Below, in pieces: positions 57,501 to 64,000 of a stretch of 64,000 nt of DNA. The stretch is from Mesostigma viride (Eukaryota; Streptophyta; Mesostigmatophyceae; Mesostigmatales; Mesostigmataceae): positions 1 through 64,000 of the forward strand of contig RPFO01000412.1 in the NCBI GenBank assembly GCA_009746045.1. Reading direction: 5' to 3'. How positions within the stretch are numbered: the first letter of the stretch is position 1; each line of letters opens with the position of its first letter. The position numbers were made by a program, and so were the translations under genes. A model generated the notes under the pieces. That model saw only the letters and a list, made by a program, of their open reading frames with translations, was not told where the DNA came from and ran no database searches.

Positions 57501-60500
57501 ACAAACAAAATAGAGGCAATGGACGAAAATGAGAAGGTTGCACACGCAATTAAAAGGAGGGGGATCGTGAATAAGCATCGGGAAAACGAAACTCAAGAGA
57601 GACATGCTGAACGCAAGCAGAAGGCCACCCTGGTGAAATCAATTCCTATTCCTGACCGTCTTTGTTTTTTTCTGGATCAGGTCATTGAGTCCGAGACCAA
57701 CCCTACTCGGAAGGCCTTACTACAATCAGTCAGGGATCTTGGATATGTTAAGATTGCGGGTTCTAAATACATTGACAAAAGGACCGTTGATCTGCTTAAG
57801 GAGGTCGGGAAAGAACTCCAAGCCAAGGAGTCGGCAGGAGTGAATCTTTTTAGGAACGTGCCCGATGATTTGACAAATGACCGAACGGCATACAAAATAG
57901 CGTTGGATGATGAGGGGTATGATTGTATTCGCAGACCCTTGCAAGGTGTTGTTGACCAGGTCTTGGGCGAGAAGTATGCCGTCCACAATTGCTACGCATT
58001 ATATAGCAAGCCTGGTTGTGATCCCCAGTGCCCACACTCTGATATGGCCCGTAAGCTTGAGGAACATCCCACTTACTCTTTTTTGCTGTCGAGTGACCCT
58101 AAGGCAAAGTGGATCTCTTTTGATGGCAGTTTGCAAGCCACTGGACACAATGACCCCATGAACAACTTGAGGATACGTGAGGGTCAAGGTGTTAAGAAGT
58201 CCAATCTAACATTTGGGAAAGGCGCAATGATCATGTTCCATGCTTGCCATGTGCATGCCGGTGCATCATACCCTAAAGAAGAATACCCGCAAGGCCACTG
58301 GCGCTTTTTTTTCCAAGCATCCCGTATGGGTGCGGGGGGCAATGACACTGCTGCCGTCTCATATTATACCTATAAACCAAAAGCAGAGTAAGGTCTTAAC
58401 AAGAACGCGGGCTTCGCCCCCGGGCCCCCGGTAGTAACCAATATTGTGCCTCTCCGGCGTTTGTGGCCGGTCTCCGGCCGGACCCGTCACCTACTCTACT
58501 ACAACCTTCTACGGAACCTGTGCACATTTCACCTCAGATGTTAAATACATGTACCATGCGCATACATACAGAGAATGGCATTATGTGCATTATAATGAAT
58601 CAAGCATTATAAATGCATAAAATAAAACACAACCGTCTTTGCCCCTCACTGATTCAGGAGGTCGCGACTCACATATTAAGACCTTACTCTGCTTTTGGTT
58701 CATAGGTATAATATGAGACGGCAGCAGTGTCATTGCCCCGCGCACCCATACGGGATGCTTGGAAAAAAAAGCGCCAGTGGCCTTGCGGGTATTCTTCTTT
58801 AGGGTATGATGCACCGGCATGCACATGGCAAGCATGGAACATGATCATTGCGCCTTTCCCAAATGTTAGATTGGACTTCTTAACACCTTGACCCTCATGT
58901 ATCCTCAAGTTGTTCATGGGGTCATTGTGTCCAGTGGCTTGCAAACTGCCATCAAAAGAGATCCACTTTGCCTTAGGGTCACTCGACAGCAAAAAAGAGT
59001 AAGTGGGATGTTCCTCAAGCTTACGGGCCATATCAAAGTGTGGGCACTGGGGATCACAACCAGGCTTGCTATATAATGTGTAGCAATTGTGGACGGCGTA
59101 CTTCTCGCCCAGGACCTGGTCAACAACACCTTGCAAGGGTCTGCGAATACAATCATACCCCTCATCATCCAACGCTATTTTGTATGCCGTTCGGTCATTT
59201 GTCAAATCATCGGGCACGTTCCTAAAAAGATTCACTCCTGCCGACTCCTTGGCTTGGAGTTCTTTCCCGACCTCCTTAAGCAGATCAACGGTCCTTTTGT
59301 CAATGTATTTAGAACCCGCAATCTTAACATATCCAAGATCCCTGACTGATTGTAGTAAGGCCTTCCGAGTAGGGTTGGTCTCGGACTCAATGACCTGATC
59401 CAGAAAAAAACAAAGACGATCAGGAACAGGAATTGATTTCACCAGGTTGGCCTTCTGCTTGCGTTCAGCATGTCTCTCTTGAGTTTCGTTTTCCCGATGC
59501 TTATTCACGATCCCCCTCCTTTTAATTGCGTGTGCAACCTTCTCATTTTCGTCCATTGCCTCTATTTTGTTTGTATAACTTTCTTTTGCCTGCCCATTCC
59601 TTTTCCCCCTATACTCCAAATGCTTTGTTACTTGTGCCTTGTCAGAAGAGTGCCTCAAGGCAGCCATCCTAGCGGAATGGCTCAGCTTTGGTTGGGTTGA
59701 CATTCCAGCCATGAGTCGAAAATACAAAGAACAGATGCAAAAAACGGTGAGTAATAGAACGTTGCGGTAGCCGTCGCAGTTGCGTTGCCAATGCACGAGC
59801 CGCATACACAAGCGTCTTGTCTATAAAACCCTAGCGTTTCGCCGCCTCGGACACCTTTTTTGGACACGTTGGAGAAAACGGTTGCAGCTCTCTAAGAACC
59901 CGTGGTCAGTTTCAAACCAATCATTTATTGGTCCCTTACTCGACAGGTACGCAGCGACCCGTTGTTGTACTACAGAAAGCTCGTACGGTATAGTTGTGTG
60001 ACCCCACCACCCTGCCCACTGCTGAACTGAGCGGGCTCGTACAGTATAGTTGTGTGATCCCACCATCTTGCCCACGACTCGCAACTCAACTCATCGGCTG
60101 GACTCGGCTGTTTTAACACATAGACTATCGCCTAATAAAAACCCATGGTCAGTTTCAAACCGATCATTTATTGGTCCCTTACCCAACCAAAAGCAGAGTA
60201 AGGTCTTAATATGTGAGTCGCGACCTCCTGAATCAGTGAGGGGCAAAGACGGTTGTGTTTTATTTTATGCATTTATGATGCTTGATTCATTATAATGCAC
60301 ATAATGCCATTCTCTGTATGTATGCGCATGGTACATGTATTTAACATCTGAGGTTATTGCACTACAAATTACAAAGTCTTTTGTACGTTTTCCTTACCCA
60401 GGCGTAGTATTTTGGGGACGGAGCCGGTGGAGCATGCATGTCATTGTTTATGAAAGCAAAGAGTACCCTAATATGTGAGACAACTATGACTAGACGTTGT

Positions 60501-63472
60501 TGATAGATCAAGGAGACAACCAGCGCAGGCCCGAAATCGGAAGAATCCGGACCATGGTAGATCGAGCCTGCCTTTAGAGTCTTATGCATTAATTTATTAA
60601 TGGACAAACTAAGATATCTATATGGGAGCGAAGATGCGACATTTCGGTTACGCCAATACAAATTCGCGGTCAAACATATATCTCGATAGAGGCATGCATA
60701 TGGGTCTTTTTTAACTTCAAGGCACGTCATATTAAAATCAATCATTAAGTCATAAATACCATATACCCGAAAAGGAGCCAATTTTACCGCGATCCATACA
60801 AGCAAAATCATTGTGCAATTTTTTCCCCCTTTTTTATGTGTACTTGTGACCTTTTTATAATTAATCTCGGCCCCCGCCCCCCGCTAATTTGCTAAAAAGG
60901 AGCCCATTTTACCACTCCATACAAGCATAATCATTGTGCAATTTTTTTTCCCGTTTTTTTTAAGTGTGTACTTGTGACCTTGTAGTGTACTTGTGACCTT
61001 GTGTTGTTTTAGTTTGTTTGTGTATGTGTGTTTGTGTAGCCTTTTTACCTACGTGAGTGTGTTTTTTTTTCATAAACTTTTTGTGTTACCCATTCTCTTA
61101 TTCCAAGTGCAAGTATACGGAAAGTACTGAAGTTGCGGTAGCGTCGCGGATACGTTTCTACTTTCTAGATCGATGGCGCAGTCGACGGTTACAATGAAGA
61201 GAAGCGGTGTTAACCCCACGGTTACAAATGGTAAGGACCTCAGTCGCACATCTCCATAGCGCCATGGGAAGGGCAAATATCTCTAGAATCTCCGTTTGGC
61301 CGGGAACTAGCTTACGATTTTCACAGATTTTCACTCAAGTTGGTCGCCCGGACTGGAATATTTGCTCGCGCTCAGTGGGCCCTAAATGTGCACAGGTTCC
61401 GTAGACGGTTGTAGTAGAGTAGGTGACGGGTCCAGCCGGAGACCGGCCACAAACGCCGGAGAGGCACAATATTGGTTACTACCGGGGGCCCGGGGGCGAA
61501 GCCCCCGTTCTTGTATTGGGGGTTAAGAATTACGTCAGCACCTTTTGAGGTTCTTTTGTGGTCAAATATAGAAACAGTGAGGTATGGCAAGAAGGTCGAT
61601 CCTTCATAGTTTTGTGGATTGCTTTCATTTGCTACAGCAGGACTACATGCTTACGCCACATGTCTGCTTTTATTGTTGTGTATTTCAATGTGACATACCT
61701 CTAGTGTCTCCACCCACCCCACCTCCAGTTTCTCCACCCACCCCACCTCCAGTGTCTCCACCCACCCCACCTCCAGTGTCTCCACCCACCCCACCTCCAG
61801 TTTCTCCACCCACCCCACCTCCAGTTTCTCCACCCACCCACCTCCAGTTTCTCCACCCACCCACCTCCAGTTTCTCCACCCACCCACCTCCAGTTTCTCC
61901 ACCCACGCCACCTCCAGTTTCTCCACCCACCCCACCTCCAGTTTCTCCACCCACCCCAGCTCCAGCTTCTGCACCAACCATTGATTCTTGTGTTCTCGCT
62001 ATTCCCAGATGGAGCCATGGGAACCACATGGAACCGAAAATACACTGCTCTGCAGCTTGCTGAGTATGCTTCCTCGGCCACATGTCGTGGCCCCAACTCC
62101 TTCGCTTGCAACCCATGTTCGCCCTCATGGCCAGGTGTGGGCGTCGGGGGAAATGTATCCGGACCCGTTTGTGTTGTTCCGCGGCTCACATCTCCTACAC
62201 TACACTTGCTACCGGCACTGTAGTCATCCTTGATTGCCATCATCACCAGGTGTGGGCGTCGGGCGGATTCTGTCTGGACCCATGAGTGTTGGTTGGTGTC
62301 TCACACCTCCTAAGCTATACTTGCTACCGGCACTGTACCTAACTACTTCGTTGCCTTTATCACCAGGTGTGGGCGTCGGGGGAGATGTACGTGGGCCACT
62401 TCTCCCATGGCCAAGAGGATGGGCAGGGCGTGCTGTTCGATAAGCTGCGGCGGCGCCGCGTGCTCGGGCGATGGAAGGTGAGAAGCAGGAAGACAGTGGA
62501 GCACCGGATTACAGCACAAGTGGGCGTGGGTGCTCAACGGGTGAAAGATGATTGCTCGTCTCCATCCCCGTTTCGTTGATTATCTATGGTTTCGCACCAG
62601 AGAACAGCAACCATGGTACGGTGACTACGGCGTAGTGACCACGGTACAGTGAACATGGTAACAGTAACGGCGCGTTTCCTTATTTCTCTATACCCAAACG
62701 TCTAGACGTAGTGACCATGTGACCATGGTATTGTGACCGTGGTACTGTGATCGTGGTAGTGGGTAGTGGCAGTGGCGCTTCATTATCGCTTACATAGCAG
62801 CATTTTCATGCTACTAATTACTCTTTCCCTTGGGCAAGAGCTAGGCAGGCAAGTTGAACAGAAACAACAAGCTGTGACATCAGGAAAATGGCTAGGTAAC
62901 TCCCCCTTCCCATCATTCCCACATTGTTATCTGAGTGACCACGTCTGAAGTACCACATGATGTGTGAATAACCACATGTGGCGTGCTGTGTACTGTTTTC
63001 CGTATCTTGCTTGGTTCTTTCTTTCGCCCTCGTCTTTAGCAGCGATTCTTGAGCCCCGCTTCTTAAGCCCGTAGCGTAAGAGTTCCCAATGAGCATCTTC
63101 TAAAGGCGTGCATCTATCGTATGTATTCAACTAGTATCATACTTCTGGTATCATACTTCTGGTGTCATACTTCTGGTATCATGTTTTGTTCTTCTTCGTT
63201 TTGTTGTTGTTTTTGCTACGATATTTTCTCATCAACAGGAGGGCACGCTGGCGGAAGAGATCGTGGAGAAAGTGTGCGACCCCACGAGTGACGGCACTGT
63301 GTACCTGGACATGTCGTCCGGTAGCGCCAAACCGTGGGGGGGTGGGACCGGGCATGCGATCGTCATCTACACCAAGAAGGGAGACGAGGGCGTGTACGTG
63401 GGGACGCTGGACGCGGGGCGGCGCGAGGGGGGAGGGATCCTTGTGGACGCGCAGGAGGTGGTCAGCATCGGG
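45500..63472 (+). CDS. Large MORN-repeat protein gene, 11 internal exons (both ends missing)
   Basis: Exons: 45500-45591, 46759-46856, 48326-48420, 49221-49396, 50303-50386, 50746-52001, 54061-54093, 54670-54864, 55387-55569, 62367-62477 and 63239-63472. Together they give about 852 codons without a stop. All introns are GT-AG. Each junction keeps codon phase and also the MORN period (Y-x-G-x-W/F-x3-G-x2-x-G-x-G), which is strong support for the model. There are about 18-20 MORN motifs: eight in a row, a Ser/Gly/Ala-rich linker of about 300 residues in exon 6, then about ten more. MORN arrays in other proteins bind lipids or act as scaffolds at membranes, cilia or the cell cortex; no catalytic domain is visible in this part. 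The first exon(s) and the last are outside what I can see. Intron 9 (6.8 kb) carries the palindromic element pair. Several exon edges have decayed local copies. Confidence 0.88.
46759..46856 (+). CDS. MORN gene exon 2
   Basis: Acceptor GCCTGCAG, donor GAG/GTAATG. Encodes GEMEGTGRLQWPDGST, then YSGQWLRGRMHGQGKLE. Joining to exon 1 restores a perfect MORN motif. Ends in phase 0. Confidence 0.88.
46860..47245. repeat. Tandem repeats in MORN intron 2
   Basis: Units of about 95-104 bp begin GCGGGCGGTCCCTACGATCT and recur at about 46862, 46957 and 47061. Then comes a unit of about 60 bp (CATGCTCTATCAAACGGTAT), three times. The first unit starts at the exon 2 donor itself. Confidence 0.8.
47806..47979. 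repeat. 87-bp tandem duplication in MORN intron 2
   Basis: Two nearly identical copies of a unit starting GCCGCTTGCTCATGCCCCTT, at 47806 and 47893. Confidence 0.9.
48326..48420 (+). CDS. MORN gene exon 3
   Basis: Acceptor CCCCGCAG, donor TACAG/GTAGCG. Encodes IAGDGGSYEGGFACGLFHGK and GYRRFANGDEY. It ends after two bases of an Arg codon. Confidence 0.87.
48545..48570 (+). repeat. Truncated copy of the 17290-17613 element end, in MORN intron 3
   Basis: GACCTGCGCTGATTGTCTCT and a few following bases match the shared end with two changes. It lies inside intron 3 of the MORN gene. No clear target duplication. Confidence 0.45.
49020..49160 (+). repeat. Two decayed copies of the exon 4 5' edge
   Basis: GTGCCAGGTACATGGTGTGG (49021) and GGCCAGGGACTGTCTTTGCG (49102) each match the acceptor and first 40-45 bases of exon 4 (CCAG/GGGCTCC...GTGCACAA). 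The second still encodes CEGQLHGVNKY. Confidence 0.8.
49221..49396 (+). CDS. MORN gene exon 4
   Basis: Acceptor CCTTGCCAG, donor TACG/GTGAGT. Encodes GSFCEGQLHGVGEFVHKASQ, then a less regular motif (WEAGEICGMGRAVWADG), then YVGQWLHGKPEGYG. Two decayed copies of its 5' edge lie upstream (acceptor-equivalent positions 49028 and 49108). Confidence 0.88.
49893..50024. repeat. 22-bp tandem repeat, six copies, MORN intron 4
   Basis: Unit GACTACCTTGTGACATGCCG plus CT, nearly perfect. Confidence 0.93.
50303..50386 (+). CDS. MORN gene exon 5
   Basis: Acceptor GGGCAACAG, donor TTTG/GTGAGT. Encodes SLVWPNGASYEGDMADGLPH and GFGTKQF. The first two bases complete the Gly codon begun in exon 4. Confidence 0.88.
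50746..52001 (+). CDS. MORN gene exon 6, long, with disordered linker
   Basis: Acceptor GAGCGCAG, donor CGAG/GTGGGT. It opens with VNGARYVGLFSQGD, then a Ser/Gly run. Later come MEYPDGSWFQGYVASGMPLP (an irregular MORN) and a long Ser/Asn/Gly/Ala stretch at about 51400-51780. It ends with WADGSTYEGMLQEGRPVGKG and the motif ending CSYE. The linker splits the protein into two MORN blocks. The 3' edge is partly copied at 52237-52281. Confidence 0.88.
52237..52281 (+). repeat. Decayed copy of the exon 6 3' edge
   Basis: TGGCGGATGCCAGAGCACGG through CACGAGGTGGGTCC matches 51966-52010 (exon end and donor) with a few changes. A shorter fragment, TGCAGCTACGAGG, sits near 52041. Confidence 0.75.
52598..52676. 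repeat. 21-bp minisatellite, small block in MORN intron 6
   Basis: About four copies of TGTGTATGCATACGGGTAAA plus C, the same unit as 53205-53760. Confidence 0.9.
53205..53760. repeat. 21-bp minisatellite, about 26 copies, MORN intron 6
   Basis: Unit TGTGTATGCATACGGGTAAA plus C, with a GTATGCATAC palindrome in most copies. Seven codons per unit leave three frames open on the minus strand and one on the plus (heptads such as MHTGKLC). It lies in an intron, so the 180-222-codon frames are by-products. Confidence 0.95.
54061..54093 (+). CDS. MORN gene exon 7, 33-bp microexon
   Basis: Acceptor TTCCCTTCCAG, donor CAG/GTGCGT. Encodes only GDFQQGLFHGQ, in phase 0 on both sides. CSYE + GDFQQGLFHGQ + GEVHFGSG makes a regular MORN motif, which argues that this tiny exon is real. 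Confidence 0.8.
54670..54864 (+). CDS. MORN gene exon 8
   Basis: Acceptor CACCGCACAG, donor GGAG/GTGCGT, 65 codons, phase 0 on both sides. Encodes GEVHFGSGGLYRGEFYHGMY, HGKGVFIWPSGLYGDG and YSGTWARDQMQGQGRLEWVD. Confidence 0.9.
55387..55569 (+). CDS. MORN gene exon 9
   Basis: Acceptor CCCTGGCCAG, donor AAG/GTGGGT, 61 codons, phase 0. Encodes GTFKDGQLVKGKGRRTLACG, EGGWVAGSLHGYAEYNWKDG and YLGGVDRGKHSGYGKK. Its last 79 bp are repeated with one mismatch at 55606-55684. Confidence 0.9.
55606..55684 (+). repeat. Copy of the 3' part of exon 9
   Basis: Begins TGCCGAGTACAACTGGAAGG and repeats 55491-55569 with a single change (CTCGGT to CTGGGT). It ends GAAG/GCCCG where the real exon has GAAG/GTGGG, so the donor is lost, and no acceptor directly precedes it. 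Confidence 0.93.
55700..56190. other. Intron 9 sequence, nothing recognised
   Basis: Contains scattered (G)CAAACT and AGTTTG words in both orientations but no regular repeat, RNA gene or frame worth naming. Confidence 0.5.
56191..56440 (+). repeat. Direct duplication carrying the GAGTAAGG...GACCACGGG motif
   Basis: GTTGTAACCCACGCCCC plus the ~45-bp motif beginning GAGTAAGG and ending GAAACTGACCACGGG occurs at 56191 and 56360. A third copy of the motif is at 56620, with inverted copies at about 59899-59942 and 60142-60186. Confidence 0.85.
56741..57251. mobile_element. 511-bp MITE with 32-bp terminal inverted repeats and TA target duplication
   Basis: The ends CCGTAGTGGCTGAAATCACA... and ...TGTGATTTCAGCCACTACGG are inverted for about 32 bp. 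TA flanks both ends (56739-56740 and 57252-57253). Copy B has the uninterrupted sequence GGGTTTTATAGACAAGACGC (inverted at about 59812-59831), a precise empty site. TA duplication points to the Tc1/mariner group. It has no coding capacity. Confidence 0.93.
57264..58391 (+). CDS. Element-encoded protein with 2OG-Fe(II)-oxygenase-like pattern, copy A
   Basis: An intact frame of 375 codons. The in-frame Met at 57363 (MAGMSTQPKLSHSARM) is a likely start; the 33 residues before it are hydrophobic (LLLTVFCICSLYF) and may be leader. The N-terminal half is charged and helical (GKRNGQAKESYTNKIEAMDE). The C-terminal half has PQCPHSDMARK (H258, D260), then LTFGKGAMIMFHACHVHAGA (H326, H329, H331) and GHWRFFFQAS (R347). 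H-x-D, a second His about 70 residues on and an Arg about 16 later is the metal and co-substrate layout of Fe(II)/2-oxoglutarate oxygenases. That assignment is inference from motif spacing; substrate unknown. Copy B is about 98% identical and also intact. Confidence 0.75.
   Translation: MCMRLVHWQRNCDGYRNFLLLTVFCICSLYFRLMAGMSTQPKLSHSARMAGLRHSFDKAQVTKHLEYRGKRNGQAKESYTNKIEAMDENEKVAHAIKRRGIVNKHRENETQERHAERKQKATLVKSIPIPDRLCFFLDQVIESETNPTRKALLQSVRDLGYVKIAGSKYIDKRTVDLLKEVGKELQAKESAGVNLFRNVPDDLTNDRTAYKIALDDEGYDCIRRPLQGVVDQVLGEKYAVHNCYALYSKPGCDPQCPHSDMARKLEEHPTYSFLLSSDPKAKWISFDGSLQATGHNDPMNNLRIREGQGVKKSNLTFGKGAMIMFHACHVHAGASYPKEEYPQGHWRFFFQASRMGAGGNDTAAVSYYTYKPKAE
58403..58672. other. Spacer between the palindrome arms (3' region of copy B)
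   Basis: Reverse complement of 60195-60354 plus 61384-61514. It contains a GC hairpin (GGGCTTCGCCC) near the left side and an AATAAA-like word (minus strand ATTTTATGCAT region) after copy B's stop. No frame of its own. Confidence 0.7.
58673..60186 (-). mobile_element. Palindrome element, copy B (right arm, no MITE)
   Basis: Inverted partner of copy A. Its 3' side continues through the 270-bp spacer (58403-58672) to a GC-rich end that reads CGGGGGCCCGGGGGCGAAGC on the minus strand. That region matches the third partial copy (60187-61514), which lets the 3' terminus be placed near TTCTTGT. Confidence 0.65.
58684..59811 (-). CDS. Element-encoded protein with 2OG-Fe(II)-oxygenase-like pattern, copy B
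   Basis: An intact 375-codon frame on the minus strand, the mirror of 57264-58391. About ten residues differ (for example HFDMARK for HSDMARK, VPD for IPD, MGARGND for MGAGGND, YEPKAE for YKPKAE). The proposed metal ligands H258, D260 and H331 and R347 are unchanged. Both copies have changed at the DNA level yet neither has a stop or frameshift, which suggests selection or recent homogenisation. As in copy A, translation may start at the internal MAGMSTQ. It lies antisense inside intron 9 of the MORN gene. Confidence 0.75.
   Translation of the reverse strand: MCMRLVHWQRNCDGYRNVLLLTVFCICSLYFRLMAGMSTQPKLSHSARMAALRHSSDKAQVTKHLEYRGKRNGQAKESYTNKIEAMDENEKVAHAIKRRGIVNKHRENETQERHAERKQKANLVKSIPVPDRLCFFLDQVIESETNPTRKALLQSVRDLGYVKIAGSKYIDKRTVDLLKEVGKELQAKESAGVNLFRNVPDDLTNDRTAYKIALDDEGYDCIRRPLQGVVDQVLGEKYAVHNCYTLYSKPGCDPQCPHFDMARKLEEHPTYSFLLSSDPKAKWISFDGSLQATGHNDPMNNLRIHEGQGVKKSNLTFGKGAMIMFHACHVHAGASYPKEEYPQGHWRFFFQASRMGARGNDTAAVSYYTYEPKAE
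60187..60354 (+). mobile_element. Palindrome element, partial copy C, first piece
   Basis: Starts CCAAAAGCAGAGTAAGGTC, that is, with the last codons and stop of the element's frame, then matches copy B's 3' region with few changes up to AACATCTGAGGT. Confidence 0.85.
60355..61383. other. 1029-bp insertion splitting copy C
   Basis: AT-rich, no recognised gene. The longest frame (minus, 60811-60362, 149 codons) matches nothing I know. It contains the 66-bp element end at 60507-60572 and a tandem duplication of about 126 bp (GGAGCCAATTTTACC at 60773, GGAGCCCATTTTACC at 60899). I see no clean target duplication at its ends. Confidence 0.6.
60507..60572 (-). repeat. 66-bp copy of the 17290-17613 element end, in MORN intron 9
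   Basis: Reverse complement of 17550-17615 with a few mismatches, including the ACCATGGT core and the CTGCGCTGG...CCTTGAT terminus. It lies inside the 1029-bp insertion that splits the third partial palindrome element. Confidence 0.7.
61384..61514 (+). mobile_element. Palindrome element, partial copy C, last piece with terminal hairpin
   Basis: AAATGTGCACAGGTTCCGTA onward matches the spacer's inverted sequence. It ends at GTTCTTGT, after which B and C diverge. GGGGGCGAAGCCCCC at 61492-61506 folds into a perfect 6-bp stem with a short loop, close to the element's 3' end. Confidence 0.85.
61704..61972. repeat. 24-bp minisatellite, about 12 copies, MORN intron 9
   Basis: Unit CCACCTCCAG(T)TTCTCCACCCA with some 23-bp copies. 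It makes a PPVSPPTP-like frame on the plus strand and W/G-rich frames on the minus strand, but it lies in the intron and the frame is shifted three times inside it. Confidence 0.92.
62131..62366 (+). repeat. Two upstream copies of the exon 10 acceptor region
   Basis: CCAGGTGTGGGCGTCGGG occurs at 62131 and 62246, and then at the true acceptor (62363). Copies are spaced 115-117 bp and share CTTGCTACCGGCACTGTA between them. Both upstream ones retain an AG acceptor. Confidence 0.88.
62367..62477 (+). CDS. MORN gene exon 10
   Basis: Acceptor TTTATCACCAG, donor AAG/GTGAGA, 37 codons, phase 0. Encodes VWASGEMYVGHFSHGQEDGQ, then GVLFDKLRRRRVLGRWK. Two upstream copies of its acceptor region (62135 and 62250) look like decoys. 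Confidence 0.87.
63239..63472 (+). CDS. MORN gene exon 11
   Basis: Acceptor CATCAACAG, donor GGG/GTATGT, 78 codons, phase 0. Encodes EGTLAEEIVEKVCDPTSDGT, a non-MORN stretch with TGHAIVIYTKKGDEG, then VYVGTLDAGRREGGGILVDA. The gene goes on beyond the window or in an exon I could not place. The 3' edge is copied at 63555-63591. Confidence 0.85.
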
Positions 63473-64000
63473 GTATGTTCAGGATGGCTTATGCTTGCAT
63501 TCTGTCAGTTACATTTGAAGACTAACTTCCTGTCCATCATGTCTATGAGCCACTGATGCGCTGGAGGTGGTCAGCATCGGGGTATGTGCGCCGGCATATT
63601 CTACCGTTTACGTGATGACATGTTGTTAAAAATGGATACCGGCACGGTTTGTTTGTTAGCTGGTCCGATTGGCCATAATTGGGGTTCATTATGCTAACAT
63701 GAAGGATGGCACATCTTCATGGATGGAGGCCAGCGTGAAATGATAGCTTTACTGATTAGGGAAAAGGTGTGTTCGGAAGGGTATGCTGGATTCATGCGAG
63801 TATCGTATCGGTGCTGATGTCATCAAGGAGTGCTACGAGTACACGGGATATTTCGAGATGCCAGCACAAGGATGGGTGTGCCCACTTGTGGCAGCGTAGG
63901 GCCGCAGCGCCGCACATGGGTAGTCATTCTACTGAATTTAGCTTCTAATTCTTGCAATGGCGTTAAGGATGTGTCGCGAAGGAATCCCTGTTGTGCGTGC
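63473..64000 (+). other. Start of MORN intron 11, with a copy of the exon 11 3' edge
   Basis: GATGCGCTGGAGGTGGTCAG...GGTATGT at 63555-63591 repeats 63446-63482 (exon end plus donor), 109 bp downstream. No further exon could be supported up to the window end. Confidence 0.7.

Larger units (their letters stand above)
56377..58402 (+). mobile_element. Palindrome element, copy A (left arm, with MITE)
   Basis: Once its 513-bp MITE interruption is removed, this arm is about 1513 bp long and about 98% identical to the reverse complement of 58673-60186. It contains a leader with the repeated GAGTAAGG motif and one intact frame (57264-58391). After the stop codon it keeps only GTAAGGTCTTA before meeting the spacer. 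No transposase-like motif is recognised, so I call it mobile because it is multicopy, not because I know how it moves. Confidence 0.65.

Noticed and set aside
60362-60811. 149-codon minus-strand frame in the 1-kb insertion
   Set aside because: AT-rich, no recognisable motif, overlaps the 66-bp dispersed element end; not supported as a gene.
61584-62063. Proline-rich frame resembling algal wall proteins (PPVSPPTP)
   Set aside because: It is a minisatellite in MORN intron 9, shifts frame inside the repeat and has no signal peptide or conserved flanking domain.

Overview
The window is nuclear DNA of a eukaryote. GC-rich coding exons with GT-AG introns lie in AT-rich, repeat-packed non-coding DNA, together with Ty1/copia and LINE retrotransposons. 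A unicellular alga, perhaps a green one, seems the best guess from the GC-rich exons, the many introns and the MORN gene, but nothing here fixes the species.

Layout. Positions 1-12560 are a 97-bp satellite that continues beyond the left edge. Positions 12560-22850 are AT-rich, with no confident gene. They hold an old ~186-bp satellite (15480-17720) split by a 324-bp insertion, a dispersed 210-bp repeat, a tRNA-like segment and one possible signal-peptide exon. Positions 22854-29076 are a near-perfect second copy of 6512-12737, including about 190 bp of flanking sequence. Positions 29083-31232 are minisatellites, among them an array of CTAACGTTAG palindromes, with two exon-like fragments on the minus strand.

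Positions 31952-43568 are a complete Ty1/copia retrotransposon (LTRs, primer-binding site, polypurine tract, 5-bp target duplication). Its gag-pol frame is broken about five times. A 5.2-kb LINE with an intact 1502-codon endonuclease/reverse transcriptase frame (32352-37571) sits inside its 5' LTR with a 16-bp target duplication.

From 45500 to the right edge runs one large plus-strand gene for a protein of about 18-20 MORN motifs. I rebuilt eleven internal exons; every junction keeps both the codon phase and the MORN period. Both gene ends are missing. Its ~6.8-kb intron 9 holds two inverted, nearly identical copies of an unknown element. Each copy encodes a protein of about 375 residues with an Fe(II)/2-oxoglutarate-oxygenase-like H-x-D...H...R pattern. 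One copy carries a 511-bp TA-flanked MITE whose empty site is preserved in the other copy. A third, partial copy lies to the right.

The most unusual observation is that at least five exon edges of the MORN gene have decayed local copies in the adjoining intron, mostly 80-117 bp away. The gene therefore carries a set of decoy splice sites.
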